A DNA stretch of 42,674 nt, taken from positions 1-42,674 of the forward strand of contig NZ_CAKZOT010000075.1 of the NCBI RefSeq assembly GCF_937138205.1, in the 5' to 3' direction. The position numbers were made by a program, and so were the translations under genes. Origin of the DNA: an uncultured Rhodospira sp. Lineage in GTDB: Bacteria; Pseudomonadota; Alphaproteobacteria; Rhodospirillales; Rhodospirillaceae. Position 1 is the stretch's first letter; each line of letters opens with the position of its first letter. The notes under the pieces are model-generated. The model was not told the DNA's origin, made no database searches, and saw only the letters and a list, made by a program, of their open reading frames with translations. Shown one piece after another: positions 7,301-14,759 of this stretch.

Positions 7301-10264
7301 GGCCGCCGCCGCCGCCGTGCCGCCCAGGCCGAGCACCGAGCCGACGGTGCGCGCCAGCGACGACGTGATGCTCTGCGCGGCGATCTTGGTGATCTCATTG
7401 AGCACCGCGTTGCCGAGGCTCGACACCAGGTCGCCGATGTCGGCGACGCCCCGGCTGAAGTCGCGGAAAAACTCTTGAAAGGAGTCGGTCCAGCTCTCGA
7501 AAACCCCCGAGAACGCCTCCTCGGCGATGGCGGCGTTGTCGTTCGCCGCCACGGCGACGTCATGGATCGCCGCCACGGCCCCGTCGCGCCACGACGTCGA
7601 CGCCGCCCGCGCCAGTTCCACCGCCCGCGTCTGATCGGCGATGGCGTCGGCCAGGCGCAGTTCCTCGCGCGCCTGTTTCGACGTCAGGTCGATCTGGCGA
7701 TCGGTCAGCGACGCGATCACTTCCAGCTGATCACGGGTCAGCGACCGCTGACCGGCGACCCGCGCGAGGTACGCCGCCTCGGCCTCCAGCACCGCCAGCC
7801 GGTCGCGCGCATCGCCCAGCGGCGCGGCCTGTTCGCGCGCCTCCCGCTCTTCGTGCAGGCGCTCAATGAGGTGGCCGATCAGCTCGGCCTCCTCGGTCCC
7901 GGCCTCGATCGCCAGCGCGCGCAGGGTCTCGTGGGTCTCGCGCGCGATCGTCGCCTGTTCGATCGCCTCCGCGCCCTCGGCCGTCGCGGCGGCCAGGGCG
8001 GCCTCGGTGTCGATGGCCCGCTCCAGGTCGTCGACCTGGCGCGCGATCTCCAGGCGCTGGCGGGCGTCGGCCTCGGCGGTGACCAGGGCGATGATCTCGG
8101 CCCGGCGCTGGGCGCCGAACTGCAGGACGAACCCCTCGGCGGCCGCCGCGATCTCCGCCGCGCGCGTCGCCGCCGCGCCCTGCCCGGCGGCGACGGCCAG
8201 GGCCTCGTGCGCGGCGGTGGCGAGGCGGATCTGCGCCACCCACCGGGCGTAGCCGTCGGCGGCGGGCGGTTTGGGGGGATCGTTGTCGTTGTCACCGCCG
8301 CCACCACCGCCACTATTGTCGTCGTCCATGTCGTCGCGCGCCGCCAGATCGCGGGCGTTGAGGGCGATCAGCTGGTTCTGGAGAGCCGCCGTGTGGGCCT
8401 CCAGTTCCTCGCGTTCCGCGATGAGATCGCGCCGCGCCTGCCCGCGCACGCCGCCCGGCCGGATCATGGCCCGCACGACCTCCAGGCGGGCGAGTGCGTT
8501 CTCCAGTTGAGCACGCGTGTTGGTGCGCGTCTCCTGGCTCTCGTCCAGGAGGGCGTCGGTGGACAGACCGATCTCCTCCCGGTACCGCTTCATCTGCTCG
8601 CGCAGGCTGGTGGTCGCCCGGTATTTTGCGTTGACCTCGGTGACTACGTCGTATGTGGCGCCGGCGAGGAGTACGAGGCCGGCGGCGGCGGCGGTGTAGG
8701 GGTTGGCCAGGACCGCCGCGTTCAGGGCGAGGATGGCGGTCCGCGCCGCAGCGGCCCACTTCACGACCTGGATCGTGATCAGCGCCCCGACGGCGCCGGC
8801 CAGGGTTTCCCAGTGTTCGGCCGCCCAGCGCGCGGCATCGGCCAGGACACCGATCGCCTCGCCGGCGGTGGCGGCCCATTCCGCGATTTGGCCGCTGTCG
8901 CGCGCGGCCAGCACCATGGCGGCCATATCCTGCGCCAGACCCAACAGCGCCGGCGACAACTCGGCGCCGATGACGGTCGCGGCCGCCGTCCAGGTGTTGC
9001 CGATGACCAGCCATTGGGCGGCGGCCGTCTGCCCGGCACGCTCGGCCTCCTGCAACAAGGCGATGTTGTCGCGCCACGCTTGGTCGGACGTACCCAAGGC
9101 GTCCGCCAACGTCTCGGCGCTGGCGGCCAGCGCGCCCATCACCCGCGCGTCTTCGCCGGCCTCCAGGCCCAAAGTCTCCAGTGCGCCCGCCACGTCGCCG
9201 CCGGCGTCCTTCAAGCGGGCGAGACCCTCGACCAGGTCCTGGAACACACTCATGGCGTCGTCGGCCCAGGCCTGGCGCAGGGCCTCGGCCGACTGGCCGG
9301 TCAGGGCGATCAGCGCCCGCAGCTCGTCGCCGCCCTGGCGCACGGCCTCGTCGATACCGAGGAACGCCCGGCCCACGGCACCGCCGGCCAGCTCGGCCCG
9401 CACGCCCATGGCGGTCAGGGCGGTCGCCAGCCCGGCGGCTTCGGCGGCGGAGGTGTCGAACAGAGCGGTGGCCTGCGCGACGTACGTCGCCGCGTTGACG
9501 ACCTCGCTCTCGGTGGCCGCAAAATTGTTGCCTAGCCCCACGATCGCCGCGCCGAGGCGGTCGATGTTGTCGGTTCCCTCGCCGGTTACCTCCAGGATGC
9601 GGGCCAGGGCCATGGCGCCGGCATCGCCCACCAGGTCGGTGGCGCCCTGGAGCATGGCGACGGTAGAGGTGAACTTCAGAAGGGACTCGCTGCCCGATAC
9701 ACCGAGCTGCCCGGCGGCCTGGGCGATGCCCAGCAACTCTTGTGTCGTAGCCCCCATCTCGGGGCGCAGGGCCAGGGCGCCGATCTGTTCGCCGAGGGTG
9801 GTGAGGGCCTGCCCGGCGAGATCCGTGGTCTTGCCGACGCCGACCAGGGCGGCCTCGTAGGCGTGCCACGACGACAGCGCGGACTCGCCGATTTCCAGCG
9901 CGGTCCAGCCCCCGATGGCGGCGTACATCGCCCAGATCAGGGCCGTGGTGCGGTCGGCCGCGCCGCCCAAATCGTCGAGATCGTCGCCGGCGTCGCCGGC
10001 GGCGTCGGCCAGGTTCTCGATTTCGTCGGCCGCATCACTGGCGGCCTCGCCGGTGGCACCGACGTGGCGCGAAGTGCTGTCGGCGCGGGAGCCCGCCTCG
10101 TCCAGGCGGTCGGCGGTGTCGGCGGCGGCATCGCCCGCCGCCTCCGCCGCCGCGCGCCACTTCTCCAGATCCTCGCGCGACACGCGGAACTGGGCTTGGA
10201 AATCCTCCGTGTCGGCGCGGAGGGTGACCGAGACCGTCTGGTGGGCGCCGCCGCTACCGACCAT
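4301..10264 (-). CDS. Tail tape measure protein
   Basis: 1,987 residues, by far the longest gene, starting at ATG 10264 and overlapping the chaperone gene's stop by 11 bases. The N-terminal 100 residues are Ala/Asp-rich coiled coil. Hydrophobic stretches lie around residue 110 and in a long Gly/Ala region in the middle (about 940-1110), as is usual for tape measures. Several coiled coils (about 600-870 and 1350-1800) surround an acidic Gly linker. A 14-Gly tract is followed by a YLAANPDV repeat-like segment and the motif ADGGWVDGPGGPTDDAVPA, both common near tape-measure C-termini. It sets tail length and is ejected with DNA; at the usual ~0.15 nm per residue it predicts a tail near 300 nm (inference). 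Confidence 0.93.
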   Translation of the reverse strand: MVGSGGAHQTVSVTLRADTEDFQAQFRVSREDLEKWRAAAEAAGDAAADTADRLDEAGSRADSTSRHVGATGEAASDAADEIENLADAAGDAGDDLDDLGGAADRTTALIWAMYAAIGGWTALEIGESALSSWHAYEAALVGVGKTTDLAGQALTTLGEQIGALALRPEMGATTQELLGIAQAAGQLGVSGSESLLKFTSTVAMLQGATDLVGDAGAMALARILEVTGEGTDNIDRLGAAIVGLGNNFAATESEVVNAATYVAQATALFDTSAAEAAGLATALTAMGVRAELAGGAVGRAFLGIDEAVRQGGDELRALIALTGQSAEALRQAWADDAMSVFQDLVEGLARLKDAGGDVAGALETLGLEAGEDARVMGALAASAETLADALGTSDQAWRDNIALLQEAERAGQTAAAQWLVIGNTWTAAATVIGAELSPALLGLAQDMAAMVLAARDSGQIAEWAATAGEAIGVLADAARWAAEHWETLAGAVGALITIQVVKWAAAARTAILALNAAVLANPYTAAAAGLVLLAGATYDVVTEVNAKYRATTSLREQMKRYREEIGLSTDALLDESQETRTNTRAQLENALARLEVVRAMIRPGGVRGQARRDLIAEREELEAHTAALQNQLIALNARDLAARDDMDDDNSGGGGGGDNDNDPPKPPAADGYARWVAQIRLATAAHEALAVAAGQGAAATRAAEIAAAAEGFVLQFGAQRRAEIIALVTAEADARQRLEIARQVDDLERAIDTEAALAAATAEGAEAIEQATIARETHETLRALAIEAGTEEAELIGHLIERLHEEREAREQAAPLGDARDRLAVLEAEAAYLARVAGQRSLTRDQLEVIASLTDRQIDLTSKQAREELRLADAIADQTRAVELARAASTSWRDGAVAAIHDVAVAANDNAAIAEEAFSGVFESWTDSFQEFFRDFSRGVADIGDLVSSLGNAVLNEITKIAAQSITSSLARTVGSVLGLGGTAAAAAGGAGGQAAGGGGFGLGNILDLVGLGSGGSSIGTSLVTSKVGQWLGLSSAFTAPAGVAAGPASLGGVAGSSAGVIATTTGSLLASGINAAPWGMVGTLGASMLGFGGTGNQWADMGLSTLGSIGGGMAGSAIAAGTALGSVGGPIGAAAGAFLAAVAGSMIGGMFGAPLPNISQKLGYTDGQFAQGTIGGRLVDGEDRQAWGDTVTQAVLAPMQSAADALAAIGYGLDFAGNAEPYALNTKKGRIGVFGGTVGETYYAEDDLAGASLDITGRVVRDAAAQAAAAGQSLDGLAGALAVVESGAASSAQELAQHIAIAADWSGAIDQAVAALSSGAAAQRAAIEADAAAWGQQAEAMLRPAIEVRDILVAAGQLDAGQAAADMEGLVRAMVGLGEGGGTLSAVETAVAQADARLAELERILVATGTAAEDAAATVAGLREQLMADARAGLEDQWVRALEDSRGRGYVNDIRDQVAAYQQALADMAAVGGDTALVTDTVIQRIRALGEGLDQITLTRLIGEIQTWAATVEGGHVAVAGLAAALMGQEREVAREAERAAAQAQVEAARSALDAWREAESAQRDALRAAVEYWQDLASVATAVGQDLRRYLDDITGGSGSTLSQRDRLQAAEQDFARQIHLTQSDDPETARAAYESLATYAEAYREAARAYHTSSAEYFRVEERIQQLLEPLASALGSPDEVAGQEATWAAVESIDASSDVAREIWHQERGYLAQLAQADAHHAAAVAALDAHAQAAAAEEQRLLAAIETAVREMEVSVTVTAAAGGGGGGGGGGGGGGVNDEDLAAASYLAANPDVAAAVGSDWWQDQTSGGSALDVARTHYALYGAAEGRAWPYADGGWVDGPGGPTDDAVPARLSAGEYVVRAAAAAQHGGLLEAINDNTLRIVEPQSQIVQPVVVPLPWVDQAPASPAPADDGRTVALLEAIERRLDSIETALHDEARDTRRADGALTGELSGHLLGIREALADATGAASLARRAAVGGRR
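4922..4963. repeat. Trinucleotide microsatellite encoding 14 consecutive glycines in the tape measure
   Basis: Fourteen GGN codons (mostly a repeated GGT-GGT-GGT-GGC pattern on the minus strand) form an uninterrupted poly-Gly linker between the coiled coils and the C-terminal domain. Length changes by slippage would stay in frame. Confidence 0.9.
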
Positions 10265-10637
10265 GGCCGCGCCCCCGGGCCATGGACCGCAGGGCCGGCT
10301 GATCGCGCCGGCGCTCGGCGTCGCGCTCCTGCCGGCGGGCGATCAGGCGGTTGGCCTCGGCGATATAGGCGTCGGAAATGGCACACGCGCGGGCGACATG
10401 CGGCGCCAGACGCGCGGACCCGATCGGGTACCCCGCCATCCGCCACACGCTTTCGCACGCCGTCATGTCCCACCTCTCGATCATGCCGGCCATGGGGCCG
10501 ATCACCCACTCCCGCTGGGCCAGCAGCCACAGCCGCACCGCCTCGGCGTTGTCCGGGTGGACGAGGATTTCGGCCTCGTCCGCCGGCGCCGGCCGCGCCA
10601 TTGCGGGCGGCAGGCTGGCCCGGCCGCCCGACAGCAC
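10254..10637 (-). CDS. Tail assembly chaperone, second part (DUF1799-like)
   Basis: 127 residues if started at GTG 10637, two bases after the previous stop; ATG 10601 is an alternative. The segment VRLWLLAQREWVIGPMAG resembles DUF1799, the short protein found between tail tube and tape measure in many Mu-like and lambdoid phages and equivalent in place to the gpT half of lambda gpG/gpGT. It probably helps load the tape measure. The reading frame stays open upstream across the end of the previous gene, giving a protein-like sequence (ESRDQIEEDLRVLS). A -1 frameshift fusion is therefore possible, although no classic slippery heptamer is seen. Confidence 0.75.
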   Translation of the reverse strand: MLSGGRASLPPAMARPAPADEAEILVHPDNAEAVRLWLLAQREWVIGPMAGMIERWDMTACESVWRMAGYPIGSARLAPHVARACAISDAYIAEANRLIARRQERDAERRRDQPALRSMARGRGHGR

Positions 10638-10639
10638 CC

Positions 10640-11065
10640 TCAGGTCTTCTTCGATTTGGTCGCGGCTCTCCGCGCGTGCCGGTTGGCGGGGGGAGCCCCC
10701 GTGGTGGGCACGGGCGAGGGCACGCCCGATGTCAGCGCGTTTTTTGCCGTTGCCCCCCCGACGCTGTCACCGTAGGCCTTGATGACCGTCAGCCCGAACC
10801 ACCCCATACTGAACAGGCTATCCGCCACCTCACCGTCCAACGGTACCGGGCCGTCGTCGTCCGCGACATCCCAGGCCACAAGGAATGCGCGGATGAAGTC
10901 CCCGATGCTCACGTCGCCCCCCGCGAGATCGGCCACGAGGGCGTCGTAGTTGTTCAGGGTCTTGAATGTGGCGGTGAGCGTCTCCGCCCCCCGGCCGGGG
11001 GCCGTGACCTCAACCTCCTGATCCCAGGTAAACACACCATCTTTGGGGACGCGGAACTGTGTCAT
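10640..11065 (-). CDS. Tail assembly chaperone, first part (gpG-like)
   Basis: 141 residues starting at ATG 11065. The first half is beta-like (starts MTQFRVPKDGVFTW); the middle is a helical block around DALVADLAGGDVSIGDFIRAFLVAW; the tail is basic (RHARRAATKSKKT). The position between the tube gene and the DUF1799-like gene, the size and the fold pattern match the first tail assembly chaperone of long-tailed phages, which binds the tape measure before tube polymerisation. It is separated from the tube gene by a hairpin-filled gap, so it can be expressed at a lower level than the tube protein. Confidence 0.75.
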   Translation of the reverse strand: MTQFRVPKDGVFTWDQEVEVTAPGRGAETLTATFKTLNNYDALVADLAGGDVSIGDFIRAFLVAWDVADDDGPVPLDGEVADSLFSMGWFGLTVIKAYGDSVGGATAKNALTSGVPSPVPTTGAPPANRHARRAATKSKKT

Positions 11066-11101
11066 TGAAGGACCTCTTAAGCGGTCGTTGAGGGAGTGTT
11101 A

Positions 11102-11237
11102 CCGGCCTCTTTCAGAGGCCGGCCGGCGCGACCGCGCCGGCGCCGCCCCGGCGCCGCTGCGCGGCGCCTGTGTCGTGGTCTCGGCGCCCTTTGGGCGCCG
11201 GGGGCGGCGGAGGCCCGCGCGGCCCGAAGGGTCGCGC
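11102..11237. repeat. Array of five back-to-back hairpins between tail tube and chaperone genes
   Basis: Perfect or near-perfect stems: 11102-11122 (9 bp, loop TTC), 11123-11140 (8 bp, loop AC), 11150-11168 (8 bp, loop TGC), 11182-11200 (8 bp, loop TTT) and 11217-11237 (9 positions with one G-T pair on the plus strand, loop GAA). They fill the gap (11066-11251) with no room for a gene. No T-run follows any stem on the minus strand, so simple intrinsic termination is unlikely. Protection or processing of the tube mRNA 3' end is a plausible inferred role. Confidence 0.85.
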
Positions 11238-11251
11238 TGGGCCGATCAAAC

Positions 11252-12523
11252 TCAAAAAAACCTGATACACACCTCGTCGTCGCCGGCGCCCTGGGGGGAC
11301 AGGCACCGCATCGGCAACGTCGCCATCACGTCCCCGCCATCCTCGCGCAGGGACACGGTGCCGATCTGGCCGTTGGCGACACAGATCTCGCAGCGCTCGC
11401 CCAGGCGCGTGCCGCTGGTGGCGCGCACGCGGCGGCGCATGTTCGACAGAGCGAACACGTCGATGGTCGAGATGCGTTCCAGTTCGACCAACAGGCTGGC
11501 CGTCAGTTCGTGGTTGACGATCTCGACGTTGTTGAGGTTTGTGCGGGACTTGTCCCGCACGTCGGCCCCGCCGGTCAGATCGAAGCTCTGGCCGGTCGGC
11601 GACCACGGCGCGGCCGACAGGTCGGTCGGCTCGACGTGGATTTGGAAGCTATTGGTGTCGAGCACCTCGGGCTCGCGAATGGTGCTGAAATCCGCGTCGC
11701 CCAGAGCCACCTCGGTGGGCGCGCCGTACAACCCGCGCCCCCGGAAATTGAGCAGGGGCCAGCCGCCGATCTGCCACTGCGCGCCCAACTGGAAGCGCGC
11801 GCCCCGAGCCTCGAACATCACCTCATCGACGTTGTATTTGGCGACAAGGCTCTTGTGACCGGCGCGGTCACTGGACGGCCAGTACTCAATTCCCGGCGGC
11901 ACCAGCTCGATCACCCACTGATCACCAACCTCCCAGTCCGCCGAGAGCGTCGGCGTGATCTCTGCGCCGCCCGGCAGGGTGATCGGTGTGGCATCGGTGA
12001 TCGCGACCCCGGTGACCTCATAGGCCGCCTCGGCCGTCTCGCCCAAACCCACGGCAGGCGCGGCCACGGTGGCCTGGGCGGTGCCCGACGCACCCGCCGT
12101 GGTGCAGATCACCGTGACGCGACGGCGATTTGCGCCGGTGAACCCGGCGCCGACGGTGTAGCTCCACGACCCCGTCGGCGTGCCCACGGCGATCGGCGCA
12201 GCCTGGACCGTGGCGGTGCCGGTGAGTTGCACGCGCGCCCACCCGGCGGCCTGCAGCATGGCGTCAAAGTGGGGCTCCACGGCCACATCGCCGGAGCCGA
12301 CGGCCTCGACCCCCCACACCAGGGGCACGCGCTCCTGCCAGGGCTGAGCCGGACGCGAGCCCAGGTGTGGCTGGATGATGTTGCGGGTCGCCTCTTGCGC
12401 GGCCATGCCGGGCAGGTCCGCGTTGGCCACCAGGAGATAGATGAAGGCGCCCGGATCGGCACCCACGCCGTAGAGAGCCTCCAGCGCCGTCTGGATCACG
12501 CGATTGTTTGACGAGAGCGCCAT
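11252..12523 (-). CDS. Major tail tube protein
   Basis: 423 residues starting at ATG 12523 with AAGGAG upstream. The N-terminus (MALSSNNRVIQTALE) and the two beta-rich halves resemble tail tube proteins of transposable siphoviruses. The centre (about residues 95-215) is Thr/Ala/Gly-rich and looks like an inserted Ig-like or surface domain that would decorate the tube. It is placed before the chaperones and tape measure, the usual order. The following gap holds a hairpin array, consistent with separate control of this abundant protein. Identity rests on order and composition; no sheath gene is present nearby, which supports a non-contractile tail. Confidence 0.8.
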   Translation of the reverse strand: MALSSNNRVIQTALEALYGVGADPGAFIYLLVANADLPGMAAQEATRNIIQPHLGSRPAQPWQERVPLVWGVEAVGSGDVAVEPHFDAMLQAAGWARVQLTGTATVQAAPIAVGTPTGSWSYTVGAGFTGANRRRVTVICTTAGASGTAQATVAAPAVGLGETAEAAYEVTGVAITDATPITLPGGAEITPTLSADWEVGDQWVIELVPPGIEYWPSSDRAGHKSLVAKYNVDEVMFEARGARFQLGAQWQIGGWPLLNFRGRGLYGAPTEVALGDADFSTIREPEVLDTNSFQIHVEPTDLSAAPWSPTGQSFDLTGGADVRDKSRTNLNNVEIVNHELTASLLVELERISTIDVFALSNMRRRVRATSGTRLGERCEICVANGQIGTVSLREDGGDVMATLPMRCLSPQGAGDDEVCIRFF

Positions 12524-12526
12524 GGA

Positions 12527-12733
12527 TCAGGACTCCTTCTTCTTGGCGCCACCGCGCCGGCCGGTGCCGGCGCCGGTGTCGGCGGGCGCGTCATCGGCGC
12601 TTGCCTCGACCGGAGCGTACACAGTGGGCGGGCGCAGGCCGGTGCTCTCGGGTGCAGCCGGCGGTGGCGCCTTCGATGTGGGACGCGGGGCCTCGCCCGC
12701 GCGGTCATGGATGAACGTTCCGGCTTTGCGCAC
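12527..12733 (-). CDS. Small proline/alanine-rich phage protein
   Basis: 68 residues starting at GTG 12733 with GGAGGG just upstream inside the previous gene. Low complexity: the middle is Pro/Ala-rich and the end is KKKES. In Mu-like phages a short protein (DUF2635 in several) occupies this place between the gp37-like gene and the tail tube or sheath; this one shares the position but not a clear DUF2635 pattern. Tight packing (2 bases after the previous stop, 3 before the tube start) supports that it is translated. Function unknown. Confidence 0.6.
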   Translation of the reverse strand: MRKAGTFIHDRAGEAPRPTSKAPPPAAPESTGLRPPTVYAPVEASADDAPADTGAGTGRRGGAKKKES

Positions 12734-12735
12734 GG

Positions 12736-13176
12736 TCAGGCCCTCCGCTGTGTGGTGGTCTCGAAGTGGATCGTCAGGAACACGCCGCCCTCGCGGTCGC
12801 TGCTGGCCGCGCGCACCTGCTGATCGGCGCCGCGATAGCCGAGCTTGCGCCAGTCCGGCGCCGGCGACACGCCGTCGAGAAAGGCGATCACGGCGGCACC
12901 CAGGGCATCCAGCGGGCGGTCATCCGGGCCACGACGGCTCTCCGACGTGACCAGCACCACGGTGATGTTCGTGGTGATGATGGAGCGGTGAACGGTGCGT
13001 TGGGCCTGTTCGGCCACCTCGGCGGTGGGCAGCACATAGGCGGCGGGCACCCGCTCGGGCAGGCGCCGCGCGGCGACCAGGGCGGCCAGGTCATTGGCCG
13101 GGCCGATGTACCGCAGGTCCGGGGCTGCGGCCCGCACCAGGGCGATGACGGGATCGACGAGCGCGGCACCGATCAT
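12736..13176 (-). CDS. Gp37-like (DUF1834-type) tail completion / terminator protein
   Basis: 146 residues starting at ATG 13176, overlapping the previous stop as ATGA. The sequence has the pattern of Mu gp37 relatives: an N-terminal helix (IGAALVDPVIALVRAAAPDL), a middle with PAAYVLPTAEVAEQ, and a C-terminal beta segment ending VFLTIHFETT. Proteins of this type lie between the gpG-like gene and the tail tube and are thought to form the tail terminator that joins tube to head. The order DUF1320, gpG, gp37, tube is kept here. Confidence 0.7.
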   Translation of the reverse strand: MIGAALVDPVIALVRAAAPDLRYIGPANDLAALVAARRLPERVPAAYVLPTAEVAEQAQRTVHRSIITTNITVVLVTSESRRGPDDRPLDALGAAVIAFLDGVSPAPDWRKLGYRGADQQVRAASSDREGGVFLTIHFETTTQRRA

Positions 13177-13661
13177 GACAGCGCCCCCGTGATCCAGTCG
13201 GCGATGATCTCGCCCGCTTCGGCGCGGTCCTCGGCCGAGAGCCCAAGGTACGGACGCGCCGGAATAGAGACTTGCTGCACCTGAACCATCCGGCCGCCGA
13301 TCTTGAACATCAGCGCCTTCGCGGTTTTCGCCCTGATCGTGCCGCCCAACTGGTGGATGCGGGCGTAGACCAGATTGGTCCCCTGGCGCACTGACGTGGG
13401 GCCGGCCTCGTGCGTCACGCTGTCGCGCAGGTGGCCGCGATCGACCAGGGTTTGCCCGCCCTCCGCCAGCGCCCGCACGGACGGCGGCCAGGGGTTGCCG
13501 TCGGGGTCGACCCCCGCCTCGAACCGATGCTGGACCGAGGCCCGCATCATCTGGCCGACGCTGTCCATCGCCGGCGTCAGGTCGCCGGCGCGCGCCACGA
13601 TGGCGTCGATCCCACGCGCGGCGATGTCGGCGGCGCTGACCTGGATGGAAATACCGGTCAT
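13173..13661 (-). CDS. Phage virion morphogenesis protein (Mu gpG / Phage_tail_S family)
   Basis: 162 residues starting at ATG 13661. Family features: the N-terminal helix, the segment SVQHRFEAGVDPDGNPWPP, LVDRGHLRDSVTHE, VYARIHQLGGTI, and a C-terminal IPARPYLGLS motif that is highly characteristic of Phage_tail_S (PF05069). It works in head completion or head-tail joining in Mu. It overlaps the gp37-like gene by 4 bases and follows DUF1320 by 2 bases, so the three are almost certainly one translational unit. Confidence 0.88.
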   Translation of the reverse strand: MTGISIQVSAADIAARGIDAIVARAGDLTPAMDSVGQMMRASVQHRFEAGVDPDGNPWPPSVRALAEGGQTLVDRGHLRDSVTHEAGPTSVRQGTNLVYARIHQLGGTIRAKTAKALMFKIGGRMVQVQQVSIPARPYLGLSAEDRAEAGEIIADWITGALS

Positions 13662-13663
13662 GG

Positions 13664-14068
13664 TCAGTAGTCCCGCAGGGTGTCGTCGGTGAACACGCGC
13701 CCCGGGCCGACCGCGACCGGCCCGCCGCCGCCCGCCTCACCGCCGGTGTCGATCGGCCGCAATGCCGTCTTGCCCTGGGCGACGTCGCGCAGGTAGGCGA
13801 TGGCCCGGTCGAAGTCCTTTCCCACACGGCCGTCCGGCGGCGCCCCGGCCGACAGGCGATAGCGGGCGATGGCAATGCAGTGCACCCGCGCCACACCGGT
13901 GGGCAGGACGTAGCGCCCGCCCAGGTAACCGTCGATTTCCTCGCCGGCATCGGCCAGGGCCGCGTCGAGCGCCGCCGTATCCACGCCGCCCCCGTCGGCC
14001 GGCGCGAGGTCCTCGGCCTCGTGCGCGCCGATCTGCGCGATCATCTCGGATGCGGTGGCGTAGGGCAT
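13664..14068 (-). CDS. Mu gp36-like protein (DUF1320)
   Basis: 134 residues starting at ATG 14068. The family signature is clear: MPYATASEMIAQIG at the start, an Ala/Asp helix, IDGYLGGRYVLP in the middle, then HCIAIARYRLSA and a helical AIAYLRDVAQGK. DUF1320 proteins are head-tail connector components in Mu-like phages. Unlike the Mu order, where it directly follows the capsid region, two small genes and two hairpin-filled gaps separate it from the capsid gene here. Confidence 0.88.
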   Translation of the reverse strand: MPYATASEMIAQIGAHEAEDLAPADGGGVDTAALDAALADAGEEIDGYLGGRYVLPTGVARVHCIAIARYRLSAGAPPDGRVGKDFDRAIAYLRDVAQGKTALRPIDTGGEAGGGGPVAVGPGRVFTDDTLRDY

Positions 14069-14072
14069 GATG

Positions 14073-14116
14073 GGCTCCGGTCAGGGGAGCCCGGGCGGCG
14101 CGATCGCCGCCCGGGG
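14073..14116. repeat. Hairpins between DUF1320 gene and upstream small gene
   Basis: Two overlapping inverted repeats fill the 55-base gap: a 7-bp stem (14073-14079 with 14087-14093) and a perfect 11-bp stem (14091-14101 with 14106-14116, loop CGAT). The two are mutually exclusive at 14091-14093. No T-run follows on the minus strand. Confidence 0.8.
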
Positions 14117-14123
14117 GTCGGGG

Positions 14124-14372
14124 TCAGGCGGTGCGTGCGCTGGCGGCGGCATCGAGGTCGATCTTGCGGAGCGTTTCGCCGGTCTCCGACATGATGTAGA
14201 CGACGCCGTCCGTCATGCGGCGCACCCGCACGTCGTGGACCGTCAGCGCATCGGCCACCGGCGGCTCGCCGGCGGGGCCGCCGGGACCGACGACACGGTG
14301 GGCAGAGAACGTCTCGATCGGGCCTGCCGCGCGATACCAGCTCACGTACACATTCGGGATCGGGGTGTGCAT
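14124..14372 (-). CDS. Small phage protein of unknown function in connector region
   Basis: 82 residues starting at ATG 14372. Begins MHTPIPNVYVSWYRAAGP and has two short beta-rich stretches (LTVHDVRVRRMTDGVVYI) before a polar Ala-rich end. It is flanked on both sides by hairpin-filled gaps, so it may form its own mRNA segment. There is no signal peptide or recognised motif. Its place between the HI1506-like protein and DUF1320 suggests a head or connector accessory. Confidence 0.6.
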   Translation of the reverse strand: MHTPIPNVYVSWYRAAGPIETFSAHRVVGPGGPAGEPPVADALTVHDVRVRRMTDGVVYIMSETGETLRKIDLDAAASARTA

Positions 14373-14402
14373 CTGTCTGTCTCCTATCTCCTGTCTGGGG
14401 AT

Positions 14403-14508
14403 CCCCGCCGGAGCGTCACGCCCCGGCGGGGGGTGCGCCGGCGTCCGCCCGCCGGCGAGCCTACTCCCCGGGTTCCCCCGGCCGACGCCTCGCCGGCCGG
14501 GATCGACA
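14403..14508. repeat. Hairpin cluster downstream of the HI1506-like gene
   Basis: The 154-base gap (14373-14526) contains a long interrupted stem at 14403-14431 (9 bp, one mismatch, then 3 bp), a pair of self-complementary CGCCGGCG blocks around 14437-14457, and an 8-bp stem (CCCGGCCG with CGGCCGGG) near 14480-14505. No gene fits in the gap. Same style as the arrays at 11.1 and 17.3 kb. Confidence 0.7.
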
Positions 14509-14526
14509 CCCGGGTTTCGCGGGGGA

Positions 14527-14745
14527 TCACTTGGCCGGCGGCTTTTCCTTCGGCGGCGGCGGCATGGGTGCCGGGGCAGTCTCGACGACGACCAGGTGCG
14601 GCTCGGCCTTTAGGGCCTCGACTTGCTCGGCCGTGAACGTGCCCGGCGGATGGGTGACCGCGCGCGCGGGGTGGTGCACGCCGGCGCGGCGGAAGCCCTT
14701 TTCGGGCCGGGCGGTGATGGTCAGGGCGGGTGTGGTCTCGCTCAT
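14527..14745 (-). CDS. HI1506-like Mu prophage protein
   Basis: 72 residues starting at ATG 14745. It carries the small domain of the FluMu HI1506 family: ITARPEKGFRRAGVHHP near the start, then FTAEQVEALKAEPHLVV. The rest is a Pro/Lys-rich tail (PPPPKEKPPAK). Members sit immediately after the major capsid gene in Mu-like phages, as here (14 bases after the capsid stop). Exact role unknown; a small connector or capsid-associated protein is likely. Confidence 0.8.
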   Translation of the reverse strand: MSETTPALTITARPEKGFRRAGVHHPARAVTHPPGTFTAEQVEALKAEPHLVVVETAPAPMPPPPKEKPPAK

Positions 14746-14759
14746 GCGTCCGGTCTCCC

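Noticed and set aside
7475-9535. A 686-codon plus-strand open frame inside the tape measure gene
   Set aside because: Antisense to the tape measure; no start signal and His/Arg/Gly-rich non-protein-like sequence.
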